A stretch of DNA of 64,000 bases from Flavobacterium psychrophilum (lineage in GTDB: Bacteria > Bacteroidota > Bacteroidia > Flavobacteriales > Flavobacteriaceae). The notes beneath the pieces were generated by a model, which did no database searches, was not told where the DNA came from, and saw only the letters and a list, made by a program, of their open reading frames with translations. The stretch is from positions 1 to 64,000 of the forward strand of contig CAMBZB010000002.1 of the NCBI GenBank assembly GCA_945872245.1, written 5' to 3'. How positions within the stretch are numbered: the stretch's first letter is position 1; each line of letters starts with the position of its first letter. Both the position numbers and the translations under genes were made by a program. Shown here in pieces: positions 27,120 to 34,349 of this stretch.

Positions 27120-27761
27120 ATGAAAAAAAATAGTGTTCTCTTCATCCTTTTTGTTTTGCCTATTGTTGCCTATCTTTTTTTTGCATCGGGAATAAATAGT
27201 TTTACAAAACTACCAATTATTACTCCTAAAGTTGTCGATTTTGGGAATTGGGAATCCCTAAAAAACAAAAAAGTAAGCCTAAACAACAAAATTACAATTC
27301 TTGGCTTTTCGGGTTACGATATTTTAAAAAACAGAGGAAACCTCTTCAACCTAAATCAAAAAATTTACCAACGTTACCATACTTTTAAAGACTTGCAATT
27401 TGTGGTTATTTGTCCTTTGGGAACAGAAGACGAAGCAAAGAGTATTTTAGATGCTTTGAAGGCTTTCACGGATGTGAGCCAATGGTATTTTGTGTTTGCT
27501 CCACCCGAAGAAATTAAAACGTATTACAAGCAATTAAATCTCGTTGATCAATTAGGCTCGGATTTAGGGACGCCAAATGTGTACATACTCGATAAAGAAA
27601 GAAATCTTAGGGGAAGAAAGGAAAAAAAAGGTTATAAAGAAGGCTATAATACCTTCCATCCTTCTGATTTGAGTAATGAGATGCTAGATGATTTCAAAAT
27701 TATTTTGTACGAATACCGAGCGGCTCTCAAGAAAAACCACAATGCCACCAAAGAACTTTAA
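27120..27761 (+). CDS. Thioredoxin-like membrane-anchored protein lacking the SCO cysteine pair
   Basis: A 213-residue protein with one N-terminal hydrophobic segment (residues 5-24) and a periplasmic part that has a thioredoxin/SCO layout: KITILGFSGYDILKNRGNL (57-75) sits where SCO proteins have the metal-binding CxxxC, then LQFVVICPLG (92-101), and GTPNVYILDKERNLRGR (150-166) near the end. Only Cys98 is present, so it cannot bind copper in the SCO manner. It lies directly upstream of the true SCO1 gene (12-bp gap), which suggests a role in oxidase assembly. Family membership is inferred from layout only; function unknown. Confidence 0.72.
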   Translation: MKKNSVLFILFVLPIVAYLFFASGINSFTKLPIITPKVVDFGNWESLKNKKVSLNNKITILGFSGYDILKNRGNLFNLNQKIYQRYHTFKDLQFVVICPLGTEDEAKSILDALKAFTDVSQWYFVFAPPEEIKTYYKQLNLVDQLGSDLGTPNVYILDKERNLRGRKEKKGYKEGYNTFHPSDLSNEMLDDFKIILYEYRAALKKNHNATKEL

Positions 27762-27773
27762 ACTTTAGTAATA

Positions 27774-28460
27774 GTGCTTAAAAACAAATCCTATATTGGC
27801 ATATCATTTATCATCCTAATTTTCGGAATTTACGCTATTCCTAAAATTATCGATAGAATTCAAAATGATGAAATTGTAAAAGGAGATCGATTAGATGCGA
27901 TTTCAAATTCGACCGAAGCTAATAAAAGTTTGGTTAAAATTGGCCTAACTCCAAAATTTGAATTGCTCAACCAAGAAAACACCAAAATTTCAAACGAAAC
28001 TTACAAAGGCAAAGTCTATGTGTTGGAGTTTTTCTTTACAACTTGCCCTACTATTTGTCCGAAAATGAACCGAAGCATGTTGACCATTGAGAATACTTTT
28101 TTTGGAAATCCTAATTTTGGTATGGTTTCTATTTCTATCGATCCGGAACATGACACAGTTGAAGTTTTAAAAGCACATAAGGAATTATTGGGCGCTAAGT
28201 CGGCCAATTGGAATTTTTTGACGGGTGATAAAACAACTATTTTTGATTTGTCTAATAAGGGTTTCAACTTGTATTCTGGAGAAAATAGTAAAGCATCAGG
28301 AGGTTTTGAACATTCTGGATTGTTTGCTCTTATTGATAAAAAGGGTTACATTCGATGTCGAAAAGACAATTTTGGAAATCCAATTTTGTATTATGACGGT
28401 TTGGATAAAAAAGGAGTACGGGAGATTCAACAAGATATAGCAATTTTATTAAAAGAATAA
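27774..28460 (+). CDS. SCO1/SenC family copper chaperone
   Basis: SCO proteins deliver copper to, or reduce the cysteines of, the CuA site of oxidase subunit II. The metal site is intact: C91 and C95 (TTCPTICPKMN) and H180 (GGFEHSGLF). An N-terminal helix (residues 7-25) anchors the thioredoxin-fold domain in the membrane. The start is GTG at 27774. The next gene, DUF420, follows 4 bp after the stop. Its substrate is presumably the CoxII encoded at 6967-8121, about 20 kb upstream. Confidence 0.92.
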   Translation: MLKNKSYIGISFIILIFGIYAIPKIIDRIQNDEIVKGDRLDAISNSTEANKSLVKIGLTPKFELLNQENTKISNETYKGKVYVLEFFFTTCPTICPKMNRSMLTIENTFFGNPNFGMVSISIDPEHDTVEVLKAHKELLGAKSANWNFLTGDKTTIFDLSNKGFNLYSGENSKASGGFEHSGLFALIDKKGYIRCRKDNFGNPILYYDGLDKKGVREIQQDIAILLKE

Positions 28461-28464
28461 AAAA

Positions 28465-29007
28465 ATGGAAAGCAATATAATAGAAAAGAAATACAACAAA
28501 TGGATCATCACTTTGTCAGTCTTAATTCCCGTTGCGGTAGCGGTACTGTTCAAGATAAAACTAAAAGATTTAGGTTTTAATGTAGCGCCGTTGCCTATTT
28601 TACCTCCTATTTACGCAACGATAAATGGAGTTACTGCGGTATTATTGATATCGGCAGTTCTCGCCATCAAAAAAGGAAAGAGACAATTGCATGAAAAACT
28701 GATGAAAACAGCGATTGCCTGTTCTTTAGTTTTTCTCCTGCTGTATATTGCCTATCACATGACCACTGATTCTACGAAGTTTGGTGGAGAAGGAGTCCTT
28801 AAATATGTTTATTATTTTATCCTTTTGTCGCACATCCTTTTGTCCATCGCGGTGATTCCATTGGTTTTGATTACCTACGTCCGGGCTTTGGCCAATAAAT
28901 TTGACAAACATAAAAAAATTGCCAAAATCACCTTCCCCATTTGGTTGTACGTCGCCGTTACAGGGGTAGTAGTTTATTTGATGATTTCACCTTATTATGT
29001 TTCGTAA
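28465..29007 (+). CDS. DUF420 membrane protein (probable oxidase assembly factor)
   Basis: A 180-residue protein of the DUF420 family with five hydrophobic segments. Conserved marks are the histidines in HEKLMKTAI, YIAYHMTT and LLSHILLS, and the final FPIWLYVAVTGVVVYLM. DUF420/CtaM proteins are required for maturation of heme-copper oxidases in some Gram-positive bacteria; a similar role is inferred here from position next to SCO1. Its stop overlaps the start of the following small gene. Confidence 0.87.
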   Translation: MESNIIEKKYNKWIITLSVLIPVAVAVLFKIKLKDLGFNVAPLPILPPIYATINGVTAVLLISAVLAIKKGKRQLHEKLMKTAIACSLVFLLLYIAYHMTTDSTKFGGEGVLKYVYYFILLSHILLSIAVIPLVLITYVRALANKFDKHKKIAKITFPIWLYVAVTGVVVYLMISPYYVS

Positions 29008-29287
29008 AGCCAAGAGCCAAGAGCCAAGAGTCAATACCCAAGTTATAAGGTTTAAAAGACGCGATTTATATGGTTGCCTTTTGCCTTTTGCCTTTTGCCT
29101 TATTTCGATCTCAGCAAACGCTCAATGTGCGATGTGTCGTGCTGCATTATCTGGCGAGGCCAATAAGGTAAAAGCTCAAGCTGTAAACGACGGTATTGTT
29201 TACTTGATGGTTATTCCGTATGTACTAGTGGGAGCTATCGGCTATGCAATTTATCGAATGTATGTTAAGAAAAGTAATAAAGGGTAG
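28997..29287 (+). CDS. Small CxxC membrane protein with a repeat-derived N-terminus
   Basis: The C-terminal 50 residues (AQCAMCRAAL, then NDGIVYLMVIPYVLVGAIGYAIYRM) match a small flavobacterial membrane protein usually found beside the oxidase assembly genes: a signal peptide, a CAMC motif and one helix. The N-terminus is odd. From the ATG at 28997, which overlaps the DUF420 stop, the frame runs through two 7-bp tandem arrays; the second encodes the signal-peptide core (CLLPFAFCL). A TTG at 29081 is an alternative start inside the second array. Function unknown; the CxxC suggests redox or metal work at the oxidase. The start is uncertain. Confidence 0.68.
   Translation: MFRKAKSQEPRVNTQVIRFKRRDLYGCLLPFAFCLISISANAQCAMCRAALSGEANKVKAQAVNDGIVYLMVIPYVLVGAIGYAIYRMYVKKSNKG
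29008..29035 (+). repeat. Heptad array, AGCCAAG x3 plus one variant
   Basis: Three perfect AGCCAAG units (29008-29028) and a fourth variant, AGTCAAT (29029-29035), begin immediately after the DUF420 stop codon. They lie inside the frame of the small CxxC gene. Confidence 0.9.
29074..29101 (+). repeat. Heptad array, TTGCCTT x4
   Basis: Four perfect tandem TTGCCTT units. Read in the frame of the small CxxC gene they encode the hydrophobic core of its signal peptide. A 7-bp unit means that gain or loss of one copy would shift the frame. Confidence 0.93.
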
Positions 29288-29296
29288 ATTCAAAAT

Positions 29297-29331
29297 AATC
29301 TAAAATCGACCCTCTAAAATCTGAAATTACT
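29297..29331 (+). repeat. Degenerate heptad array of AATCnnn units between convergent genes
   Basis: Five consecutive heptads in strict register: AATCTAA, AATCGAC, CCTCTAA, AATCTGA, AATTACT. The last one covers the stop codon of the leftward DUF4403 gene. The unit matches those before tsaB, the GH3 gene and the DUF2797 gene. Confidence 0.7.
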
Positions 29332-30727
29332 TCAGGCCATCCACAGCAACATTCACGGTGCCATTTACTTTTATAAAGGCAATAATAGCCTTGTTGGTCA
29401 ATTGAATTTTCTGAAATTGAATATCTTCCATTTGTCCGTTGACAAAAACCCCTGGCACGGGCGAATAATTTTTTAGGTACTTCATCATATTTTGCTTCCC
29501 TTCCTCCAGATTAGGTGCCATGGAATAACGACAACTCTCCTGAATTTTTCTTAAAACCAATCCTTGTGCCAGCCAGTTGGCGGTGCGCATTAATTTGTTT
29601 TTGGTGTCTAATGCGTAGTCCAATTTATCGAAAAACAATTCTTTTGTTTGTGGGTCATATTGCGGAAGTCCCGTTAAGTAAATCGTTCCGTTTACGGTTC
29701 CTAACACATCCAAGGCAATCACCATCTTGCCATTTTTATGCCAAATATCAACCTTTTGAACAGTTACTTTTTTACCTCCGGATCCGAATTCCTGCCCAGA
29801 GAAATTCTTGGTTATTATTTTTGTGGCTTCTTCATAAGTGGAAACGGCAGTGATATTGGCCGTTATTTGGTTCGGGATTTTGGTCACTGGTTTCAGAATG
29901 ATCTTTGTGGCGTCGAATTTTGATTCTGGTTTTTTGCCAATCAAGGTTTCCATCGTGGCTTTCATTCCCATTTCTAATAAAAAGGTATCGTTTTTCAGTT
30001 TGGCAGTGGTCGAATAAATTTCTTGGGGAACGATTCGAAGCCAACTTTCATAGGTTTCATTCATCAAGAAAGGAGTGCAAATTTTATCCAATGCAGTCAA
30101 TACATTGGGTTTGAAATCCATCGATTTTTCAATGGCGGCATCAATCTGCTTTTCGATTTTTGATCGGAACAGTTTGACGGCGGGATTGACGAGGTAGGTC
30201 ACCGGAACATTTTTTCCGAAGACAGTCATCGTCGGACTTTCGTTCCAATCCAATGATTTGAGTTCGGTTTTGGTGCCCAGTTTCCAATTGGTCAAAGCCA
30301 CGTCGCTCACTAGCGTTACTGTGCCGTTAAGGTTGAATTCCTTGGTGTTGTATAAGGCTACACCCATTGTTTTGGTGCCCATTCTATATTTGATTGTCGC
30401 TTTTAAGGGCAAAACCGTTTTTAATTTTTCATTTTCGTTGGCAATTGAAATGGGAGCCAGTTTCCAAATTTTCATTTCAATGTTGTCGTCTTCAATATTG
30501 GAGTCTTCGTAGATTAAGCCATTCAAAAGCGCATTGGTTTTGTTTACGATATCCTTTAGTTTGACGCTAACGGGCAAATTAATAAAAGAAGGCGTGTTTT
30601 CATAGACCAAAGGATTGGCATCGTCCGGTTCGGGTTTTAAAGCGCCTATTTTTGAAGTGGTGGTGGCGCAGCTTGAAATTAACAGAGCACATAAAAAAAA
30701 TCTAAAAATTGAAGGAATCTGGATCAT
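29327..30727 (-). CDS. DUF4403 family lipoprotein
   Basis: A 466-residue protein of the DUF4403 family, which is found in Bacteroidota and has no firm function. I start it at 30727, where MIQIPSIFRFFLCALLISSC forms a clear lipoprotein signal with Cys20; the open frame extends 24 codons further upstream without a signal-like sequence. Two similar halves of beta-rich character, each with a YLVNPAVKLF- or YSPVPGVF-like stretch, suggest tandem lipid-binding (TULIP/BPI-like) modules, but that is inference. A -7-like TAATTTTG lies on this strand at 30755-30748. It stands alone, convergent with the small CxxC gene. Confidence 0.8.
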   Translation of the reverse strand: MIQIPSIFRFFLCALLISSCATTTSKIGALKPEPDDANPLVYENTPSFINLPVSVKLKDIVNKTNALLNGLIYEDSNIEDDNIEMKIWKLAPISIANENEKLKTVLPLKATIKYRMGTKTMGVALYNTKEFNLNGTVTLVSDVALTNWKLGTKTELKSLDWNESPTMTVFGKNVPVTYLVNPAVKLFRSKIEKQIDAAIEKSMDFKPNVLTALDKICTPFLMNETYESWLRIVPQEIYSTTAKLKNDTFLLEMGMKATMETLIGKKPESKFDATKIILKPVTKIPNQITANITAVSTYEEATKIITKNFSGQEFGSGGKKVTVQKVDIWHKNGKMVIALDVLGTVNGTIYLTGLPQYDPQTKELFFDKLDYALDTKNKLMRTANWLAQGLVLRKIQESCRYSMAPNLEEGKQNMMKYLKNYSPVPGVFVNGQMEDIQFQKIQLTNKAIIAFIKVNGTVNVAVDGLK

Positions 30728-30923
30728 TTTTTTTATAATTTGAAACACAAAATTAATAAAACAAATAGGTTTTTGATGGTTTTTATAACAATTACTCATT
30801 TTAAAAGTCGAATGAATTTTTCAACTTGATTTTGCAATCAAAATAGTTGCCTTTAAAGCTGATTTTTTTAATAGAAAGCGGTAATTTTGTGTAGCGTATT
30901 TGTTACAATCGTACTCGAAATTT

Positions 30924-32297
30924 ATGGACAAAAAAAGTTTTTTCGGTTTACTGCTTTTGTCGCTGTTTAGCTTCGCTATTCAGGCGCAATCTAAAAAATG
31001 GACATTGGAGGAATGTGTGGGCTACGCCATAGAACATAATATTTCCATCAAGCAAACTGATCTAGATAATAAAATTGCGGCGATAGACAAAAAAGCAGCC
31101 AAAGGAAATTTTTTACCTTCTCTCAATGCCAATACTTCCCATTCTTGGAATATTGGGTTAAACCAAGACATCACCACGGGTTTTTTACGCAATCAGACCA
31201 CGCAGTTTACCTCGGCAAGCGCTACTGTTGGGGTGGATATTTACAACGGCTTGCAGAATCTGAATACGCTTCGAAAAGCCAATCTTTCGATTGTGGCGGC
31301 GAAGTACCAATTGCTGAAAATGCAAGAGGATGTTGCACTCAACGTAGCCAATGCTTTTTTGCAGGTGCTTTTTAACAAGGAAAATTTAAAAGTGCAACAA
31401 GAACAATTGGTCTTCAACGAAAAACAATTGACTCGTTCACAAGAATTAGTGTTGGCAGGTTCGGTTCCTCGAGGCGATTTGTTGGATATAAAAGCCACTG
31501 TGGCATCGGACAAACAGAAAGTTGTAGCGGCTGATAATGCGTTGTTGATTTCCAAATTGGGTTTGGCCCAATTGATACAACTGCCCGACTTTGAAAATTT
31601 TGATATCCTTGAAGATATTATCCTTAAAGAGGAACACCCTATTTTGTCACAGACACCAACGGTTATTTATGACATGGCAAAATTGAACAGAACCGAATTG
31701 AAAATTGCGCAAACTAATCTTGAAATTGCGCAGAAAAATGTAACCATTGCCAAAGGTGGTTTTCAGCCCAATTTGAAAGGGTTCTATAATTTTAACAGTC
31801 GCGTTTCTTATGCTGACGCTCCCGCATTTGACCCCATTACGGGCAGTATCATAGGCACTAAAAATCCAGCACCTTTTTTCGATCAGTTTAGCGACAACAA
31901 AGGACAGTCTTTTGGGGCGCAATTATCGATTCCCGTATTTAATGGTTTCTCGGTACGAAACAACGTCGAGCGTTCAAAGGTGAATTTAGAGAAATCTAAA
32001 ATAGCGTTAGAACAACAAGAATTAGACTTGCAGCGAAATGTGTATGCTGCATTTGCAGATGCTAAAGGAGCATTAAAGGCACATGAAGCTTCACTTGTAT
32101 CATTGGAAGCAAGGCAAGAAGCGTATCATTATGCCAAGGAAAAATATGCGGTGGGAATGATGAATTCTTTCGATTTTAATCAGTCGCAAACCCTGCTTTC
32201 CAATGCGCAGTCGGAAGTGCTCAGGACGAAGTATGATTCTATTTTTAAAATAAAAATATTGGAATTCTATTTTGGAATTGCCATCATCAAAAACTAA
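30924..32297 (+). CDS. TolC family outer-membrane efflux protein
   Basis: A 457-residue TolC-type channel: signal peptide MDKKSFFGLLLLSLFSFAIQAQ, then two OEP repeats of long alpha-helical heptads (about residues 30-230 and 245-450) with the family mark WTLEECVGYAIEHN at the start. The ATG at 30924 is preferred over an upstream in-frame TTG at 30900 because the signal peptide begins there. A TAATTTTG lies at 30882-30889. It is 6 bp upstream of the adaptor gene, so the two form a pair; the matching inner-membrane pump is not next to them. Confidence 0.92.
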   Translation: MDKKSFFGLLLLSLFSFAIQAQSKKWTLEECVGYAIEHNISIKQTDLDNKIAAIDKKAAKGNFLPSLNANTSHSWNIGLNQDITTGFLRNQTTQFTSASATVGVDIYNGLQNLNTLRKANLSIVAAKYQLLKMQEDVALNVANAFLQVLFNKENLKVQQEQLVFNEKQLTRSQELVLAGSVPRGDLLDIKATVASDKQKVVAADNALLISKLGLAQLIQLPDFENFDILEDIILKEEHPILSQTPTVIYDMAKLNRTELKIAQTNLEIAQKNVTIAKGGFQPNLKGFYNFNSRVSYADAPAFDPITGSIIGTKNPAPFFDQFSDNKGQSFGAQLSIPVFNGFSVRNNVERSKVNLEKSKIALEQQELDLQRNVYAAFADAKGALKAHEASLVSLEARQEAYHYAKEKYAVGMMNSFDFNQSQTLLSNAQSEVLRTKYDSIFKIKILEFYFGIAIIKN

Positions 32298-32303
32298 TAT
32301 ATT

Positions 32304-33596
32304 ATGTCAAAAAAAACTATTTATATCCTAATTGGTGGAGCAGTTTTACTTATTGCCGTGCTTTTGGTGCTTTCAAAAACAGGGGTTATCGGGAATAAAG
32401 ACAAGGCAAAATCAGTGGAAACATCCCTGGTTAAAGCCACGACAATAGTGGAAACTGTCTCGGCAACAGGGAAAATTCAGCCCGAAGTTGAAGTGAAAAT
32501 AGCTTCTATGGTTTCGGGCGAAATTATCGCCTTGCCCATAAAAGAAGGACAGGTGGTCAAAAAAGGTGATTTGCTGGTTAAGATAAATCCTGATTTATAT
32601 ACTTCGGGATTGAATAGGTCGGCTGCTAATTTATCAGCGGCTAAATCAGGATTGACTCAAGCGGAAGCACAATTTAAAGAAGCCAAAGCCAATTATGATA
32701 GAAACAAAACCTTATTCGAAAAAGGTATTATTTCAAAGTCCGATTGGGATAAAACGATCGCTTCTTTTGAAGTGACAAAAGCCACCAAACAATCGGCTTA
32801 TTTTAATGTGCAAAGTGCTTCCGCAACCGTAAACGAAGCTAGAGATAATTTGGGTCGCACAATAATTTACGCCCCTGCCGATGGTACCATTTCAGTGCTC
32901 AATGTAGAATTAGGAGAGCGCGTTTTAGGAACCCAACAAATGGCCGGAACCGAAATTCTGCGCGTCGCTAACCTCAATAATATGGAGGTGGAAGTCGATG
33001 TCAATGAAAATGACATTGTAAAAATAAAAGTGGGTGACGAGGCCAAAGTTGAAGTTGATGCCTACTTAAAAAAGCAGTTTAAAGGAATTGTGACCAGTAT
33101 TTCCAATTCGGCAAGCACCGCTTTAACGGCGGATCAGGTGACTAATTTTAAGGTTAAAATAAGAATTTTAAAAGAATCCTACCAAGATTTACTAGAAGGA
33201 AAACCGGCAACTTATTCCCCATTCAGACCTGGAATGACTGCAACAGTTGATATTGTTACCAAAACAAAAACTAATGTTCTGGCGGTGCCTATTAGCTCGG
33301 TTGTGGTCAAATCCGACACCACGGCGGTAAAAGAAATTAAGGTTGACGTTGCAGAACCGACCGAAAAAGAACCAATACCAAAAATTGACAAGAAACTAGA
33401 GTGTGTGTTTGTGAAAGTAGGGGATAAGGCTAAAATCCGAATTATAAAAACAGGAATTCAAGACGATACCAATATTGAAGTGATATCTGGACTTAAAAAA
33501 GGTGACGTAGTCATCACAGGACCTTATACCACAGTCTCAAAGGAATTAAACTCTGGGGATAAAGTTACCACGGAAAAAGAAGATAAAAATAATTAA
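32304..33596 (+). CDS. Efflux periplasmic adaptor (HlyD/MacA family)
   Basis: A 430-residue membrane-fusion protein. An N-terminal helix (residues 5-26) anchors it; a lipoyl-like half motif (ETVSATGKIQPEVEVKIAS, then GEIIALPIKEGQ), a coiled-coil hairpin (about 105-185) and a beta-barrel domain follow. It links an inner-membrane pump with the TolC-type channel encoded 6 bp upstream. MacA-type adaptors usually pair with an ABC pump, but no pump gene follows; tsaB comes next. The pump is presumably elsewhere. Confidence 0.9.
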   Translation: MSKKTIYILIGGAVLLIAVLLVLSKTGVIGNKDKAKSVETSLVKATTIVETVSATGKIQPEVEVKIASMVSGEIIALPIKEGQVVKKGDLLVKINPDLYTSGLNRSAANLSAAKSGLTQAEAQFKEAKANYDRNKTLFEKGIISKSDWDKTIASFEVTKATKQSAYFNVQSASATVNEARDNLGRTIIYAPADGTISVLNVELGERVLGTQQMAGTEILRVANLNNMEVEVDVNENDIVKIKVGDEAKVEVDAYLKKQFKGIVTSISNSASTALTADQVTNFKVKIRILKESYQDLLEGKPATYSPFRPGMTATVDIVTKTKTNVLAVPISSVVVKSDTTAVKEIKVDVAEPTEKEPIPKIDKKLECVFVKVGDKAKIRIIKTGIQDDTNIEVISGLKKGDVVITGPYTTVSKELNSGDKVTTEKEDKNN

Positions 33597-33631
33597 GTGT
33601 TCACCCTCAGTTTTTAGTGTTCAGGTCTCAG

Positions 33632-33666
33632 AATCTAAAATCTAAAATCCAAAATCTAAAATTGCA
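33632..33666 (+). repeat. Heptad array AATCTAA ending at the tsaB start codon
   Basis: AATCTAA, AATCTAA, AATCCAA, AATCTAA and AATTGCA follow each other in strict 7-bp register. The TTG start codon of tsaB lies inside the last heptad (33662-33664), so the array forms the immediate upstream leader. Confidence 0.88.
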
Positions 33667-34330
33667 ATACATTCTAAACATCGAAACCGCCACCAAGAAT
33701 TGTTCTGTCGCTTTGGCAAAAGAAGGAAAAACAATTTTATGCAAAGAAATTGCCGAAGAAGGCTATTCCCATGCCGAACGATTGCATGTTTTTATTGAAG
33801 AAATCATCAAAGAAGTCGGGATCACTTTTCAAGATTTAATTGCGATTGCCGTGAGTCAAGGACCTGGTTCTTACACTGGATTGCGCATTGGCGTTTCGGC
33901 GGCAAAAGGCTTGTGTTTTGCCTTAGACATTCCGCTAATTGCGGTGGATACTTTGCAAGTTTTGGCTTCACAAGCCACCGTTTCAAGTGGATTGATAATT
34001 CCAATGCTCGATGCCCGAAGAATGGAAGTCTACAGTGCTATTTTTACTCCAAATTACGAAAAGCAAAGAGCAGTACAAGCCGAAATCATCACAGAAAACT
34101 CTTTTGAAGAACTGCAGGAAACTCTTTATTTTGTAGGCGATTGTGCCGAAAAATGTAAAACAGTCTTAACCAAAGAGAATTATATTTTTTTAGATGAAAT
34201 CAAATATCCTTCGGCAAAAGAGATGAGTGGGCTGAGTTTCGAAAAATACCAAAAAAACGAAACCGTGGATGTTGCTTATTTTGAACCGTATTATTTGAAA
34301 GATTTTATGATTACAACTTCTAATAAATGA
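33662..34330 (+). CDS. tsaB: tRNA threonylcarbamoyladenosine biosynthesis protein TsaB
   Basis: TsaB is the partner of TsaD in forming t6A on tRNAs that read ANN codons. The ASKHA-fold motifs LNIETATKNCSVAL and SQGPGSYTGLRIGVSAAKGL are intact. The start is the TTG at 33662 (222 residues); the open frame extends 15 codons upstream to an ATG at 33617, but those codons are only a translation of the tandem repeat. The C-terminal half is the variable TsaB region. The gene follows the TolC/HlyD pair, to which it is not functionally related. Confidence 0.92.
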   Translation: MQYILNIETATKNCSVALAKEGKTILCKEIAEEGYSHAERLHVFIEEIIKEVGITFQDLIAIAVSQGPGSYTGLRIGVSAAKGLCFALDIPLIAVDTLQVLASQATVSSGLIIPMLDARRMEVYSAIFTPNYEKQRAVQAEIITENSFEELQETLYFVGDCAEKCKTVLTKENYIFLDEIKYPSAKEMSGLSFEKYQKNETVDVAYFEPYYLKDFMITTSNK

Positions 34331-34349
34331 GATGATTTTTGTTTAATAG

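Noticed and set aside
29515..30512. Several rightward open frames within the DUF4403 region
   Set aside because: All are antisense to the leftward lipoprotein gene, which has a proper signal and continuous family character.
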